A program made the position numbers and the translations under genes. From Entonaema liquescens (lineage: Eukaryota; Ascomycota; Sordariomycetes; Xylariales; Xylariaceae), in NCBI GenBank assembly GCA_902805475.1, contig CADCSX010000007.1, forward strand, positions 2,046,001 to 2,110,000: DNA of 64,000 nt, written 5' to 3'. Positions 1 through 13,581 of the stretch are shown piece by piece; positions within the stretch are counted from its first letter, which is position 1, and every line of letters starts with the position of its first letter. Below the pieces are notes generated by a model. It saw only the letters and a program-made list of their open reading frames with translations, made no database searches and was not told where the DNA came from.

Positions 1-644
1 GACAAAAGGGCAAGTTTTAACGGTGAAAAGTGTAGAGCATCATCAATACAACCACAGCTCGGTCTCGAGCGGTTGGAATGAGGAGGTTCGAATTGGGGCC
101 TCACGAATCCTACATGCCTTGCGTAGACACCGAAGTCCTGCCCCGCTCTTGTACATATCGACGATGAGAGAGTAGAGATGTATTTGTCCGGAGTGGTTGC
201 GAATGTCAACATTCATTTTTTTTACTATTATTGTTTACTTTTTTAACGGACCGAGGTTGAAGCACGACAGTTGCAATTCAACTATATAGATAGTTCAATG
301 TAGAGATAGGGGCATTATCTAATCGGACCGGCGCGGGCCAACCAGAGGCTATAGCCAAGGCCCGTCGTGATAGAGAGTAGAAACTAGTGAAGTTGAGAAC
401 TGCAAATTTAGACGCAATAAGAGCTTCTCCCGTAACTGATCAGCAAAGGTCTAGGCCGCATGTTTCGGGTCCCTTCATGCCTCCATCTCCAACATCTAAT
501 TCGCCCAGAAAAATCCTCCGGTATTTGTTGATCGGCCAGCACTCTTGGTACTAGGTTCATCGTTGCCCTTTCCGGCGAGACTACATGAAAGCCGGCTAGG
601 GAGATGGGGCCCCGTAATGGATCCTGGATAGAGTCGTTTCAGCT

Positions 645-757
645 GTATGTATGTATGTATGTCTGTATGTCTGTATGTCTGTATGTCTGTATGTCTGTAT
701 GTCTGTATGTCTGTATGTCTGTATGTCTGTATGTCTGTATGTCTGTATGTCTGTATG
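645..757. repeat. 8-bp minisatellite (GTCTGTAT)n
   Basis: About twelve nearly perfect tandem copies of GTCTGTAT run from 661 to 757, entered through a few GTAT units from 645. Because 8 is not a multiple of 3 and the unit lacks stops in several frames, it creates long artificial reading frames on both strands, rich in Tyr/Val/Cys/Met on one and His/Thr/Asp/Ile/Tyr on the other. I treat these as non-coding. Confidence 0.95.
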
Positions 758-1370
758 TACGTGTGTATGTAGTATGTAAAATATGTGTATGTAGATATGT
801 AGGCAAGTATGTAGCCTACCTTTACATACATCGATTATAATACACACCTACCTACATATCACCATACCTAACGGTGAGGCCGGACCGCGTCCCCGCTGTA
901 AAGAGGAGACCGAGGAGGCTACATAGACGGAGACACAAGAAATGCAGACATACCTACCTACATAGAGAAGAAAAAAAAAAAGATGATGACTCACAGGGGG
1001 GAGAACGACAAGACGATGAAAATCACCACCTAGCCTATCTGACAGAAACACGCCGGCCGCAGTGCCACCTACCTACCTACCGACATACCAACAAGAGCCC
1101 GTCTCCCATTAGCATCCTGCTGCAAAGCGGCGAAGGCCGTGCCATGTGGCCAGCCGTACCCGGGGCCCTTCGAACCCTGATCTGCAAATAAATATATCCT
1201 ACATACATACGTACATACATGATGCAGCAGAACTAAGCCATTGGGCGCCAGTTACGATGCTAATTGGGAGGAGAAGGAGGAGGAAGAGGGGCGGGTATTT
1301 CCAACGAGGTGGGAATACGGCACGGCAACTTGACTAACGGACGAAGAGAGATAGATAGAGAGAGAGGTAG

Positions 1371-1393
1371 AAAGAAAGAAAGAAAGAAAGAAA
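1371..1393. repeat. AAAG microsatellite
   Basis: Tandem AAAG units follow a GATA/GAGA-rich lead-in at 1347-1368. It is a purine-rich strand within gene-free DNA, and nothing suggests function. Confidence 0.85.
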
Positions 1394-3097
1394 CAAAAGG
1401 GCAAATAGACAGAAACAGCCAAGGTTCGTTCGAATAGAGTTTAGCCAAGCCAAGCAGCGAACGAGCAGCAGCAGCAAGCAGTATGCATACATGGGATGAC
1501 GCGGATGTGATGTACGTGCTTTTGCTTTCTCGGCAGCGATACCGAGGGGCGGCGCTGACGTATCGCGAGCCAGAAGATGCGTCTCGAGACTCACATTGGC
1601 TCGACGCGCTAATAAACGGCCCCAGCTTTCAACTTTACGCTACACTAACTAGTCCAGGGCGTTCGCCCCCCCTCTTCGCGCCAACGCCTATCACGAAGAG
1701 GCACAAAAGAAAAAGAAGTCGGTGGCTGGGAAGAAAGAGAGAGAGAGGGGGGAAACGCTCTATCGTGACTGGAGAGATGCGGTCCAAGGCATGTAAGCAG
1801 ACATATTAAGTGCTACGACTCTACCGTGCTTGGCTAATAGACGAGTTTATCGAGATCTGGAACTTTGGTTGCAAGCTAGCAAGGGTTGCTCGGTCCAGTC
1901 GTCATCTGTTGGTAGAGATGATTGGGGATATTAGGTAGTCTGGTCTGATAGGGTTACACGCATTTTGGGTTTGTTTACTTTCCCATACTCGGGACGGCTT
2001 TGGATCTTGTTACCTGGGGCTCACGTCTCATTCGGGTGCGCCGCTTGCGTCTATTCACCTTCTCCGACTCGACCAACGGTCCGCCTTGTGTCACAGCGCG
2101 AGTATGCTTCAGTAGGTAGTTACTAGGTTTGACTTCTGCTAGGATTCTTTGGTTGGATCTTGTTGATCTGGAGTATTAACCTCTAGTTTAGCCGCTTGCT
2201 TGCTTTCATCCCCTTTCTCCCCCCTTTCCCAAAGCGGGCAACGGCGCGATTCTATACCGTTTTCTTTCCACAACTTGTCAAGTTCGCTAATATCCGTCTT
2301 TGTCTCCCCCGTAAATTTTGGACTCCGTTGAATAGCACCCTTCCCATAGTATAGATGTAGAACCGTAAGGCCCGTAAAAAAGAGAACTTAGCCCCTTTCC
2401 CCCCTATATCTGCTCCTCATTATATACCAACTTGTTGTAAACGGGATCAGCTGGGTATTCAGAGTATCCAAAATATTATTGAATACAGGCAAGTTTCTGC
2501 AGTCTGGTAATTCGCAATTTGGTATCGTGTAGTCGAGACGCCGGAGAGAAAGAAATCCAATTTAAGAAATAGCAAAACACCATAACTCCTGCGTTTCCTA
2601 ATGACAAAACTCCAGAAAAATCAATGATAAGAGATATGAACCACGAACCACGAACCCCAATACCCAATACCCAATTCCCGGTAAGATAGAGAGATGAACC
2701 TATGTATATCGCAAGTAGAGAGGGACAAAAGAAAGGTAGGAAACGGAGGGGAGGCATTTGGTGCACAGCTCGGTACTGGGGACCCGTAAACCTGTGGCTG
2801 ATAAAAGCAAACTACATTGTTCCTGACACCTAAACCATGGAAGCGACAACATTATGATGCTTTTTCTTTCTTTTTTTCCCTTCCCGCCCGAAATGTCGGT
2901 TGCCCGAACTATGCGAAAATCTCTAATGACCGTTTTTGTCCAATGCTTAAAATGATATGCAGGACCCTGGGGGTTTTCCACCTCGCCTCTCGTGCGAGGG
3001 GTTGATATTAAAAACTAAGTATAGGGTAAAAATATTTGCTTCGTAAAACGAAAGTAGGGTAGCGACCGATGACTCTGAAAACTTTTGAAATTCGTGT

Positions 3098-5092
3098 TTA
3101 ACGCTGGTTTGGATCGTGCGGCGCACTCGTTCGTGTTGCCCAACCGGTTTCGTATGGCTCTCGCTTATACGGCGGGAAGCTTTGCACCGGAGTACCTGAT
3201 GTAGGGGGTCCGGTGCTTGGAGTCCCAGCCGGCTGGTCTAATCGTAGGGGAGGTAGTCGCGAGGTTCGAGCCATAGATGAAGGAGTCCCAGGTTGTGATA
3301 GAGGAGTGTGTACAGGTTGGGACATTGATGGCAGATTAGTCTGGGCCACACCGTAGGATGGGCTATAATCGAGTTGAGAATCCGTCCGGCGTCGTCGTGC
3401 CGCCCTTTCACCCGTTACGGGATCGGCACTTCCATAGGAAGGCATTGGCAGTGTAGGCTGGTTAGAAGCGAGTGGGCTCCTTTCTGCGAAAGAACCACCA
3501 CTCCTTGTAGAGATGGGACTGGGAGGCCCTTGGTAAGCAAGCTCGCTAATTCCAGGAGTTCGATAGACAATATCACGAAGCCGATCCCGGTCGCTACGAT
3601 ACCTATCCCGCTCATTCTCTGCTTCCTGTTGCCGCTTTAGAAGCTCGCGATTTTGACTCTCCAGCTCCTGTATTCTCAATCCTTGTTGTATTTCCTTGTC
3701 CTTCTTCCTGGCTCGGAACCTGGCGGAAGCACCCGCATTTCTCTGTCGTTTCTCGTCGGCTTGTTTGGACCCATTATACATGTCTAAGGGGACAATTAAT
3801 GGTTCACCACCTACGTTCATTGCTGCATGTCCATCCATTCCCATCATACTTCGAACACTCGGGGAGCCCACCTGTGCCGCGCTTCCAAGCACGCTCGACC
3901 ACCTTGAATCCCCCACCGGAAGAGAAGGCGGTGGAAAACGCGCACTCGGCGGAACACCCGTCGAATACGGTGGGGTCTGTCCATACCCGTGAGGTCTCAT
4001 ATGGCTGCTAACACTTCCTTGTGATTGCTGTGGTTCGTGCCCGGGAGGATTAAACTGGCTTGCAATTGGCTGAGAAAGGGATCGAGGTGGTGGTGTTGTT
4101 AACGGAGCTAGAGTGGTTGGAGGTCCAATTCCAGATGGATGGACTCGCCCGAATTGAGGACCCAAAGGTTGAGGACCACCAATTCGCGGTGATTGAGCGT
4201 GCTGTCCACCAGGAGACTCGACTGGAAAGCCTCGGTTCGATGTAGGGGGAGGAGCAGGATAGTAGTGAGGCTGGGGAGTATTCAACGCTTGAGGTGGTGG
4301 TACATGGCCCGCGGCACTAACTCGGGGAGACCTTGGGGTCAATATTCGCCGGTTTCCTAAAATTTCTCGATGTGACTGTATCGATGCAGGCGAGCCGCGT
4401 TCAGTTGGTGGAGGTCCCTGAGGAGGCAGGCCTCCAGACGGATGGCTTTGATGCTGGCCCGTCATCCCACGACTTTGATACATGAAGGGCCGCGAAGCGG
4501 TTGGACTAGACTCAAAGGTAGAGCCCTGTATATTTGGGCTCGGATGCAGACGCGCTCCAGATGGTCCAGATGCTGCTGAAGAGGTAGTCCCAGTCGGTGA
4601 TGGCTGTGTTTCCGTTGGGTTTAAGATGTTCCGCACCTCAAAGCCCCTCTGGGGTAACAACTGCGCTAGATCTCCATTAGGTCGGGCAATGCCACCGCTC
4701 TCCAATGAACCGTTGCTGACTGGCTGATTACTGAGTCTTCGAGGATCTGACTGTTGTGAATTTGGCGACGTGCTCATGCCTGCCGGAGGAGATTTGGATG
4801 TCCGAGGTGAAGCAGATCGTGACGCAGGGTCCCTCTGCGACATCGGATCCAAGTCCCTCTCGCACAGGTGGCTCAGAGGAGCCAGACATTGACCGCCTCT
4901 ACCAGACGCGAGTTGATACCGCTTGATTTCAGATCTTGCCTCGTTACTATCTAGTCTCGCCCCACCAGACTCGCCGTCCAGCTGCTCAATGCTACCCAGG
5001 CGATTCGTGTGAAATCCCACGTTCCCGTTTCCAAGCGTACGGGTAGAGGGCGGTTGGGTGGGTTGGCGAATGTTAAGATTTTGGACCGCCAC
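3098..5092 (-). CDS. bZIP transcription factor, 664 aa
   Basis: Single-exon nuclear DNA-binding regulator. A basic region lies around residues 446-470, with core RNAGASARFRARKK (first Asn at residue 452), followed by a leucine-zipper helix to about residue 500 (heptads in the stretch IQELESQNRELLKRQQEAEN). The basic core has the N-x-x-A-S-A-R-F-R form of fungal Cys-3/Zip1-like factors, not the Gcn4 form. Residues 1-440 and 515-664 are low-complexity, rich in Pro/Ser/Gln/Gly, typical of activation regions. A short basic stretch (AARRRR) after the zipper may add nuclear import. The start chosen is the first Met of the open frame; no upstream exon is evident. The gene is isolated, with no neighbour within 8 kb upstream. 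Which pathway it controls cannot be read from sequence; a Cys-3-like sulphur role is only a guess. Confidence 0.85.
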   Translation of the reverse strand: MAVQNLNIRQPTQPPSTRTLGNGNVGFHTNRLGSIEQLDGESGGARLDSNEARSEIKRYQLASGRGGQCLAPLSHLCERDLDPMSQRDPASRSASPRTSKSPPAGMSTSPNSQQSDPRRLSNQPVSNGSLESGGIARPNGDLAQLLPQRGFEVRNILNPTETQPSPTGTTSSAASGPSGARLHPSPNIQGSTFESSPTASRPFMYQSRGMTGQHQSHPSGGLPPQGPPPTERGSPASIQSHREILGNRRILTPRSPRVSAAGHVPPPQALNTPQPHYYPAPPPTSNRGFPVESPGGQHAQSPRIGGPQPLGPQFGRVHPSGIGPPTTLAPLTTPPPRSLSQPIASQFNPPGHEPQQSQGSVSSHMRPHGYGQTPPYSTGVPPSARFPPPSLPVGDSRWSSVLGSAAQVGSPSVRSMMGMDGHAAMNVGGEPLIVPLDMYNGSKQADEKRQRNAGASARFRARKKDKEIQQGLRIQELESQNRELLKRQQEAENERDRYRSDRDRLRDIVYRTPGISELAYQGPPSPISTRSGGSFAERSPLASNQPTLPMPSYGSADPVTGERAARRRRTDSQLDYSPSYGVAQTNLPSMSQPVHTPLSQPGTPSSMARTSRLPPLRLDQPAGTPSTGPPTSGTPVQSFPPYKREPYETGWATRTSAPHDPNQR

Positions 5093-8000
5093 GGCGACGG
5101 ATTGGTAAGTAGACTCTTGGTATAGAAATTGTAGAAGGGTGAAAACAGCTCGGGTTATGCCGTACCCGTTACCAGAGTGGCTGCGCAGACGAATATAATG
5201 GTTCTATATAAGCTGCTCTCCAGTATGTGAGGTGTATATATCGTGATGAATATTCGAAGTTACTCTTAGCTTCTGATGAACATCCGATCAAACCTCAAGC
5301 TATATATGCGGTAGTTTCAAGATGATCCTCAAGTCCGAGTTAGAGAGTTGTCCTCGTAAGGTCAAGGTGGTAGAGCCCGGGTCCGGTTCAGAAGTCGTTA
5401 CTTAAGGTAGAAGTAAATGGGTAGTGGTGAGGATTCTAGGAAGAAATATTTCCAGACATGTGGCGGCTGGAATTAGTGGATGTATATCAGCTGTTGCCCA
5501 ACGGGAAGCGAGGAACAAAAATATTGTAAAGGTAGCCAATGATGATGAGATGTAGCAGAGCGGACCATTGGTAACAAAAGCCCTGCAACAATGAATGGTC
5601 GAGACGCCGACCAACGCTAGAGCAGCACTGGGGCCTGAATGGGCAGACAAACAGCTACGGTCGTGGTCGTAAGGAGATGATGGTATGCTTCGGATGGGTT
5701 ACGTACAAGTAGTAGGATGGTATAAGAATACGGTATCTAACCAAAAAGAATAGGCGGGACTCGACTTTGTAGCGTTCCCACCGCGCTTGCGTCAATTCAC
5801 CGACAACTAAGCTGTTGCTTTCGGATGCAGTAAGCTCAGCACTTGCCCACTGGCAAAGTACTCAGATAGGTTAGTATGACTTCTCAGACTGGAGGAAGAG
5901 AACAAGAGCAGATGTAAGCATTCTAGATAGTCTTAAGGGCAAGTTGCACAGTTGTACTAGCTACCACGGGCAGAGCTGTGTCTAACTATTTGATTTTTCT
6001 CTTCTTCTTTTCAGTCTCTTGGCCTGAGAACCCCAAGCTCCCATGCCCGCTCTTATCATCAGACAAGTTAAACTAGACAGGGCAGAATAAATGGGTGGAG
6101 CCAACATGGGGATATGGTTTGGGACTGGCGGCCGGGGTACAGGAGGTTCCAGGGGGGGCCATGTTCAGGCTCGTTGGTGCTGAGCACCGACAGGGCTAGG
6201 AGTTGACACCCATACTTTGGGGGCATTATGAACTAGGAACATCCCGTGCCATGTTCCTTTTTTAACAGTTTCAGTAAGTTGTGGGAATCAGAGGATCTTT
6301 AGACTAGGGCGTCTGTCAAGGAATCGCTTAAGGCTCTTTAGAATGTTCGAAAGCTTAACGAGCTGAGAGCTAAGCAGCCCTACACTGATGTCTGACACAT
6401 GCAGCTTGGAGGACATGCGAAACATGAGGTGTCAACCGGGAATCGTTCAAGAAGCTGACAGAGCAGCCCCATGGCCTTGACCACTCGAAACTACGAGTAC
6501 GGTAGATAGATGTTCATCTGACTCGGACCATACAACCTTAGATCGTCCTGTATAAACTTGAGGCTCTTACCGGTAGCATAAGTATTTTAGCGGTCGCACT
6601 CTTTGGTAAGCCTTCTAAAAGATTTCAGAAGTTAAGAGTACAAGCGGCTAGGCCACAACGCAGAACCCTGGGATTAGTTTAGCCCGGCATGCCGGTGCTA
6701 TTTTCCTTCGTGCTATTAGGGACAGGCAGAGCGGCAGGTGAGGGTCATCGTCGCCCGCGCAAGCAGTATTATTGCTAGCTTTGCTGCATGGCCCGTCGGT
6801 CGTGTAAGCCAGCGCAAAGCATAGATACTAGAAGAGACGGAACTAGGGGTTTCTTCGCGTCTGATAGGTCACGGGTCATCACGGCTCGTCACGAAGGGGA
6901 TGGGTTCACAAATGGAGATCTCCGGTGGAGTTGTTGTAGTTGCTTAAGGGTTTAGAGGGCTGGAGGGTTGACTAGGTGGGCGGGTAAAGACTCCGCTTCG
7001 TTCCAAACCCTCCCCCCTAAGAATACCTTTGGCTGGAAATGATCGACAAGCAAGCCGTGGCCAGCCAAGAAAACGTCAGTTGGCCCCTCGGGTCCAAAAT
7101 CAATAATAAGCGGTCACTCAAGGAAGCTCCAGTAACTACTACTTTTCTGCAGCACGCATGGATTCATGGATTGTACGTGTTGCAATACCGGTGCCCATAC
7201 CATTGCCAACTGGCCAAGCATTGCTGGGAACAACAATACCCGTTCAACATACGTAGCAATACTGCGTAGTAGTAGGTAGGTAGGATGCTGGTCCATAGTA
7301 TGCTTGCGGGTACATAAGTATGGGCTTGGTGGTATGCTGGTAGTATGTAGTATGGCTGGTAGTATGCTTGTTAGTATGCTGGGACAATAAGACAACTGAG
7401 ATCGACTGGGAAGATTGGCGGTCAGTACCGCAGCTTGCTATCCGGTGGTGACGAAGCGGAGGGCCTCACTCCTTTAGCTCGGGAGGTGAGCTAAGCCAAG
7501 TTAGGCTTAACGGGACCGGCTGGTAGAGAGAGAGGAAGAGTGACGATACATGTAGTCAAGGGTAGCCAAGGGTAAGTTGAAATGGTAGTTAATTGGGACA
7601 TGCAAGCCTTGGGTTAGGCCACAGATAGGTCCCAGGATTCCAGGGTAGACAAGGTAGACAAGGTAGACAGGGTAGACAGGGTAAAGCAGGGTAAGGCAGG
7701 GTAGGCTACATCCATGGCGAGATGTACGTGTGTTTATGTACGTATATATGTGTATGTATGTGTATACATAGTATGTATGTGTATATGTATGTCAGAATAA
7801 TAAAAATGGGTAGAAAGAAACAATAGCGGCATACTATGTACAAGTGAATTACTAGCGCAATCCGCCAGCGACGTCGAGATGGGGTTTTTTTTTATTTTTT
7901 ATTTTTTTTCTTCTGGCCGGCCCACGCCCGCGGAATGCGGGAAGGACCCTCTTCAACCCGTGCAGCCTTCCTATACCCAGTAAGTCTGGTTAACCTTCCA

Positions 8001-11000
8001 ATGGCCAAGATAGCACCTACCGTAGCTTAGACGTATGCATGTATGTAAGCCGAACCTTACCATAGTACGGGAATAGGGTGATATACCTAGGTATACACTA
8101 GTACATTAGTAAGTAACATGTATATGGATATATATTGCGAAGTATTTTATACTCTACACATACCTACCCGTAACATAGAATATTCTCGTACTCGTTACTT
8201 ACTACTATACCTATTACTATACCTACCTATACATCATGTATTGTACATAACCGTAGAAACCGACACCGACAGTAAAAGGACAATGATCAATCAGAAAGTA
8301 CGACCATCTTCGTGGGCCTGGTTTTATTGAACTTTTATTTTATTTTATTTTTCGCATCCTTCCGACTCTTCGCCGCTGACCTACATTGCAGTTTTCTCCC
8401 ACCTCAGTCCCATCAAGTCCCTCGTAGACCTACATATCTACAACATCTACATACATGTCAATCTGCATTGTACGGTACGTCCAGTAAGAGGTACAGTGGT
8501 AGATCAAACGATCAAGCGATCAGGTACCAACGTGCGGCCCCGTTGGATTCCAGCCCAACCGCCAGGAGCCTGTGTCTCAAGTAATAATGACCGAAGCCAC
8601 CACTATGCCGGCCATGTCAGCATGACCAACAGGCCGCAGAAGGATCGCCGACGCACACAGACGGCCAGCTGCTCTGTATGTACATACGTAGCTTCTGCTA
8701 GTCGTCCAGTTGCGGGGCACGATGCATTAGAGCCTACATACTCGCATACTGACCTGAAGAACATACACATCGTACACATCGTACACTTGTCCCGGACTGA
8801 GAAGTGAGAATTAGTTCAAACATCCACATCCACAAGACAACGCAACAGTTCATATATCTGGACCGTCACATCGCCCGTCCAACACGAGAATTCCAGCTTC
8901 TCATCGATTCAAAACCCCCATAGCCGTCCACGGTACTGCCTATTACTTCATCTCGTTTTTCTTTCTGGGCGGTAAGCCAGCCGGCAAGGGACTATGGCTA
9001 TTGTCACACTCAACTGGGTAATTATGCCAGGGGGTCTCCCTTGGCATCTTGATGGCTGCCCGAATCTGCAAAAGCACCACCTACCAGTAGGTAAAGGAAA
9101 GGGAAACTTGACGAATGTGTACCCGCGTTCCAGTAGGGCATAATTCGACAGGCGCGCCCACTAGTGTACGTGTTGCGTATTCCGGGACTCGGGCTCGCGG
9201 GCCACGGCATTTTGCTTCTGCATATGTGGTATGTATGTGCTAATCCATCTATGATGTATGGGGACCTGCGAGTTCTGCAATCAGCATGGCATGGTTCATG
9301 TTCCCGCCGTGTGATGAGACCACCATCTGGTCCCGGTTGTCATGCGTATGTATATACATGCATACCACATAGAGTAGGGTACTTTGGCCCTGCCAGTCTG
9401 CGGCCGTCTATGCGGCCATAGGAACGCACCACACGCACGCACCACATACCACATATACAGAAAAAGTCTTCTCGCGCGAAATTACAACATTTTGTTTGGC
9501 ACCCCGTAAGCGCAAGGATCCGCTTTCGACACTCTCAACCCAGCAGCCTGGATAGGAAGCCACGCCCTAAACCATGTCGGGATTAGCTCATAATAGATGG
9601 GCTGAGTGGCTTATATCTTGTAATTCCGAACCGAAATCTAATAACGAAACAAGGCGGTTTATTTTTCGAAACCTCGTGGCAAGCGTGGGTGTCCGGCTTT
9701 CGTCAGTTGCTGTCATGGAATATGACGCCGCAGCAAAAAAAGAAAAAGAAGACTTGGCAGAAACAGATCTGCGGGTAACTATCGCAGTTTCAAGCGGTCA
9801 CATACAGCTGTTGATGCTTAATATTCTCACCATTCAGTCTACCAATAAGTTGTGTAGCATTTTACCGTTTCGAGACAAAGAAACTGTTGATCAATCACAC
9901 CATGGTAACAGTAGTAGATTTTCCTATCGATGTTAATACAAGGTAGTCGATTCCTTAGGGCAGAAAAGGAAATAAGGCCTTAACACGATGAACGAAATAA
10001 CGTCGCAACATCATATTTCGGATGGCATCGTCCCTGGTCCTAATTTACTTTTTAATATCTCTTCCCCTGGTTTTCTCGCACCGTCGGAGAATACGATAGC
10101 CTGTCCGCATTCAATGCAGGAACAGGGCCCAAGACATCATGGAATGAAGTAATTTGCATGTTCCGTCACTGGGTCAGTTGAGGCTATCTTACATTAAATT
10201 GGCCTCTGCAAAGAATGCTTTGTTACCTGTCACTTTTTCCAACTTTCAACGATACTTCGTAACGACAATTATCAGTCATATTGGAACCTAAGCACAGTGC
10301 GCTACCGGATACTTCATACAAGACCTTGATCAACAACCTGGTTGCTTAGGATAGCATCATTGCTTTAATCTAAACCGGACTTCATTTGCCAGTGGTAGTG
10401 AACAAAATGATTCATACGCCACAGACGGGAAGAATAACGTCCTTCTACTGTAAACTCTGTATGGAGGACCCCAGGTTCCGAGCGCTGAACGATCAACAGT
10501 TGCTCCGGTTATACGACATCGATTATGATAGTGTTCCAAGATACCCGGCAAGCGCATAACAGATCCAGTCAGATACTCGCTCCAACATACTTCCTTATGG
10601 TTCAAAGTCCTCTTTATAGACTTATTGACGGTGATTTCCCAATATCCAATAAGAGGCGCCAACCTGGTCTCACGGATATTAAATACACCAATAAATGAGG
10701 TCACATACATGCGTACTATAAAAAAGGCTATCGATTTTGCGTAGATATCCATCTACTACGCCCACAATAATGCGATATATGTACACCTCGTCTATGGGAT
10801 GTTGAAAAAATAGACGACGAATCCTAGGCCGTTATTTAAGCTACCCAGGAGTCTGGACTGCCGAGTGGTCCGTATCTGGATCTGGAGATTGGATTGGGGG
10901 GCCGTTTTCGCGTGCTTCCCTTGGAGATTCTCATCAGATTCTGGAAAATGTATCATGTATGGCATGCAGAGCACAGCTGCAGCTAATAGACTGCAGGCTG

Positions 11001-13581
11001 CAAGCTCGGGGAACAGGGATTAAAACATTACATTACAGTACGTGCCACCCATTACAAAACGGCTTCGTGACCAGTTTAGCCCCAGCTTCCAGGGCTTCAC
11101 AATGCGACATCAAAACTTACCTGTCACTTTTTTCCGCTATACTAGGGCTATGGATTTCGCTAGTCTGCCCGGTCGAAGTGCGAATAAATAAGTGCCCTAC
11201 ATATATACACATAACGGGCGCAGATGATCGCTATCCTAGGCGACATTAGCATCAGCGGTGAGCCACCAATCTATTTTGCGTTACCGGGTTTCCTCGTACG
11301 GACCTTTTATGTGCGCATTGTATGTGTAGGAATTACTAGGTATTATAACGGTACGTATTATGTGGTACCAGCCATGATTCTCACGGACTCTGACACTCTT
11401 CCTTATGTCTTATCGACACATGGCCGGTGTGCCTCATCGCGTGTAAGGAGAGGACCCCCACAGTTAAGCAACATACTCTTGTACAACGGAGTACGTACTC
11501 CTATAATATCGTCATTATTGTCATCGGCGTCAATGCCGATGCAGTGATACGTAGATTGTCGAAGACAATCGCTACCAGACATACCTACGCACGGGGATCT
11601 GCCCTCTTTGAGCTATTATTACGAAGGTTAGAGAGCGACATCGATCAATCACGACCCCGTTCCAGCCCGTTGAGCTTGAGCAAGGATCATAGGTGTACAG
11701 CCAACCATCGTATTTGCAGAGGTCAAGTGGAGCTCCCTCACGCGTCATTTATTACCCTTTAGCTTCATAATAGACAGTGCATATTGCTATTTTCTCATCT
11801 CCCTCCCCTTGATACTTTTCTTTTTTATTCCCAGATGGGATGTGGGACTTGGGACTTTGTTCTGGAAGACTCCCTGGAAGCCTCCTAGGGAGACTTACGC
11901 GCATCAGTCTATGATCATGTGGTTCGTCAATTTGGCGGCTTGTGGCTACGCCGCGGAACGGCTCGAATCCACCTCATGTACAAGTGTCGACTGTTCCGTT
12001 CGTTCTAGTCGGTTCAGCTACAATGGTCTTGGCCCAGATCCATCCAGTCGGCCAACGAGTCCACGTCCCCAGGTCTACCAATTTTTACGGACAAGACGTG
12101 ACCGCTCGACAGGCTCCTAATAGGATGCATCTTTCATGCATACGATGCGCCCAGGAGCTGAGGCTCTCCTGAACAGAACTAGCGGGCTCTGCGGTGGTGG
12201 TCACAAGGGGAGATCCGTTCACTCACGATGTTCTACACCGACAAGTTTCCACTTACATACCACATACCTTGCCTCATTTTTAGCTGCACCTATGATGCGT
12301 TTCCCCAGTTTCTCTATCTACGACCAAATAGCTTCTTCCACGCCACCTTGCTGTCGTGTATCCACGCTATTCGCAAGAAGCGGTCACCAACCTTCCCTAA
12401 ATGCAGCTTCTACATAGTTTCGGATCGTGAACCCGCTGTCTATAATCGCTATTTTAGGCAAGTGTTCCTTCGTTGGGACCACTTCGCCAAAGCTACGTCG
12501 GTAGGTTGTTTTACAATTATTTACGAGACTGCATGTCTATTTCCTATTTCGCCCATGAAGATTAATGACCTATTCTCTATTCAATGCTTTGCACCCTTAT
12601 ACATGCAAGGAGGGAAACCCAAACCAAAAGGTCTCAGATTTCATTCTACTAGGTAACCAGATGAGCTGATTACATGGTAAGTAGTATTGGATCTCTCCAT
12701 TTATGGCATAGTTGATACTTTTAATATATACGCAACCGAGTTATCTCGAGTGGGATACGATTCGCTCTATATATGAATTTATCATGTTTTCGTTCCGTCT
12801 CAGTATCGGAATAAAGTAAGATCACATTTTGTTCTAGCTATAGCACACTCGTTATAAGTGATTTACGTGCAGATGTACATTATGTCGCATTCAGGGACGG
12901 GCCGTATCCATCCGTCAAGCGACGGAAAGGACTAGGTTCGAACAATAGCCGGTAGGAAAGCAATTGATATCGGCGCGGTTCTACCGAAAGCCAACCGAAG
13001 TTAAGACTTCTTTCAATGAGCAACAAAGCAGTTAACCGAGGGATTCGACCTCAATTCTCACGGCTGCAAGGCCCGTGTTCCGTATAACTCACAGCGACGT
13101 CTAATGGTTTTAATCATGACGCGAAAACGGTTTTGTTTCTTCTCTTTTAAGTTGACTTATAGTTCTTCGGGTTCCCCAAAAAGTCAAAGTAAGAAATAGC
13201 CTTGCTTCGTTAGTTGTAGACGATGGTGCGTTGTATTGTATAACCTAGAAGCTCTACAAGCCACTAATAATAGTGTCACGATTTGGGAGCATAAAAGGAA
13301 CTAACCAGTCAAGACATCCGATTCCGAGTCCGAGTCCCGCCCCTAAAACCCCTCTCCACCTACCCGGCGAGCTAAAGTACAATTCCCTTGCTTTGATTTC
13401 CGAGACATACATCTACTACAAGCTTTCCCCCAGTCAATCAACACGCAGCAGCAACGCCACCAATTAGTGAGTTGGTCAAACAAGGGAAGGGATTCTTATC
13501 TACGCTCCGGGTCCGGAGAGTTTCAATAAACCGAGGTGGAACAAAAGCAAAAGGAAAGAAACAGAGATAGGGAACTTCAAT
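5093..13581. other. Gene-poor 8.5-kb stretch
   Basis: The DNA upstream of the minus-strand bZIP gene and the plus-strand SMP-30 gene holds no reading frame that I recognise. Open frames up to 142 codons (such as 12228-12656 and 10357-10752) show no family motif or signal-peptide and domain pattern. It contains tandem repeats at 7641-7707, GTAT-rich DNA around 7730-7790 and T-rich tracts at 7885-7912. The part next to 5092 should include the bZIP promoter and 5' leader, and the part from about 13260 the SMP-30 promoter and leader. Confidence 0.5.
7641..7707. repeat. 9/10-bp tandem repeat (GGTAGACAR type)
   Basis: Four copies of a 9-bp unit close to GGTAGACAR run into three degenerate 10-bp units of the form GGGTAARGCA. 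The length change within the array suggests slippage followed by divergence. It lies in gene-free DNA. Confidence 0.85.

Larger units (their letters stand above)
1..3097. other. Gene-free stretch with simple repeats
   Basis: I see no gene I can support here. The stretch holds an 8-bp minisatellite (645-757), an AAAG run (1371-1393), many TACC/GTAG-rich words, and pyrimidine-rich DNA at 2160-2310. Open frames across 496-850 exist only because the repeat has no stop codon in several frames. The last few hundred bases are the probable 3' region of the bZIP gene that ends at 3098. Confidence 0.6.

Noticed and set aside
496..851. Long open frames on both strands over the 8-bp repeat
   Set aside because: They exist only because the repeat has no stop in those frames; the translations are monotonous repeats with no other support.
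13030..13110. tRNA-like T-arm and anticodon-like arm on the minus strand
   Set aside because: A TCGAATC loop with a good T-stem is present, but there is no D-arm, the acceptor pairs only five of seven bases, and the anticodon stem is mismatched.
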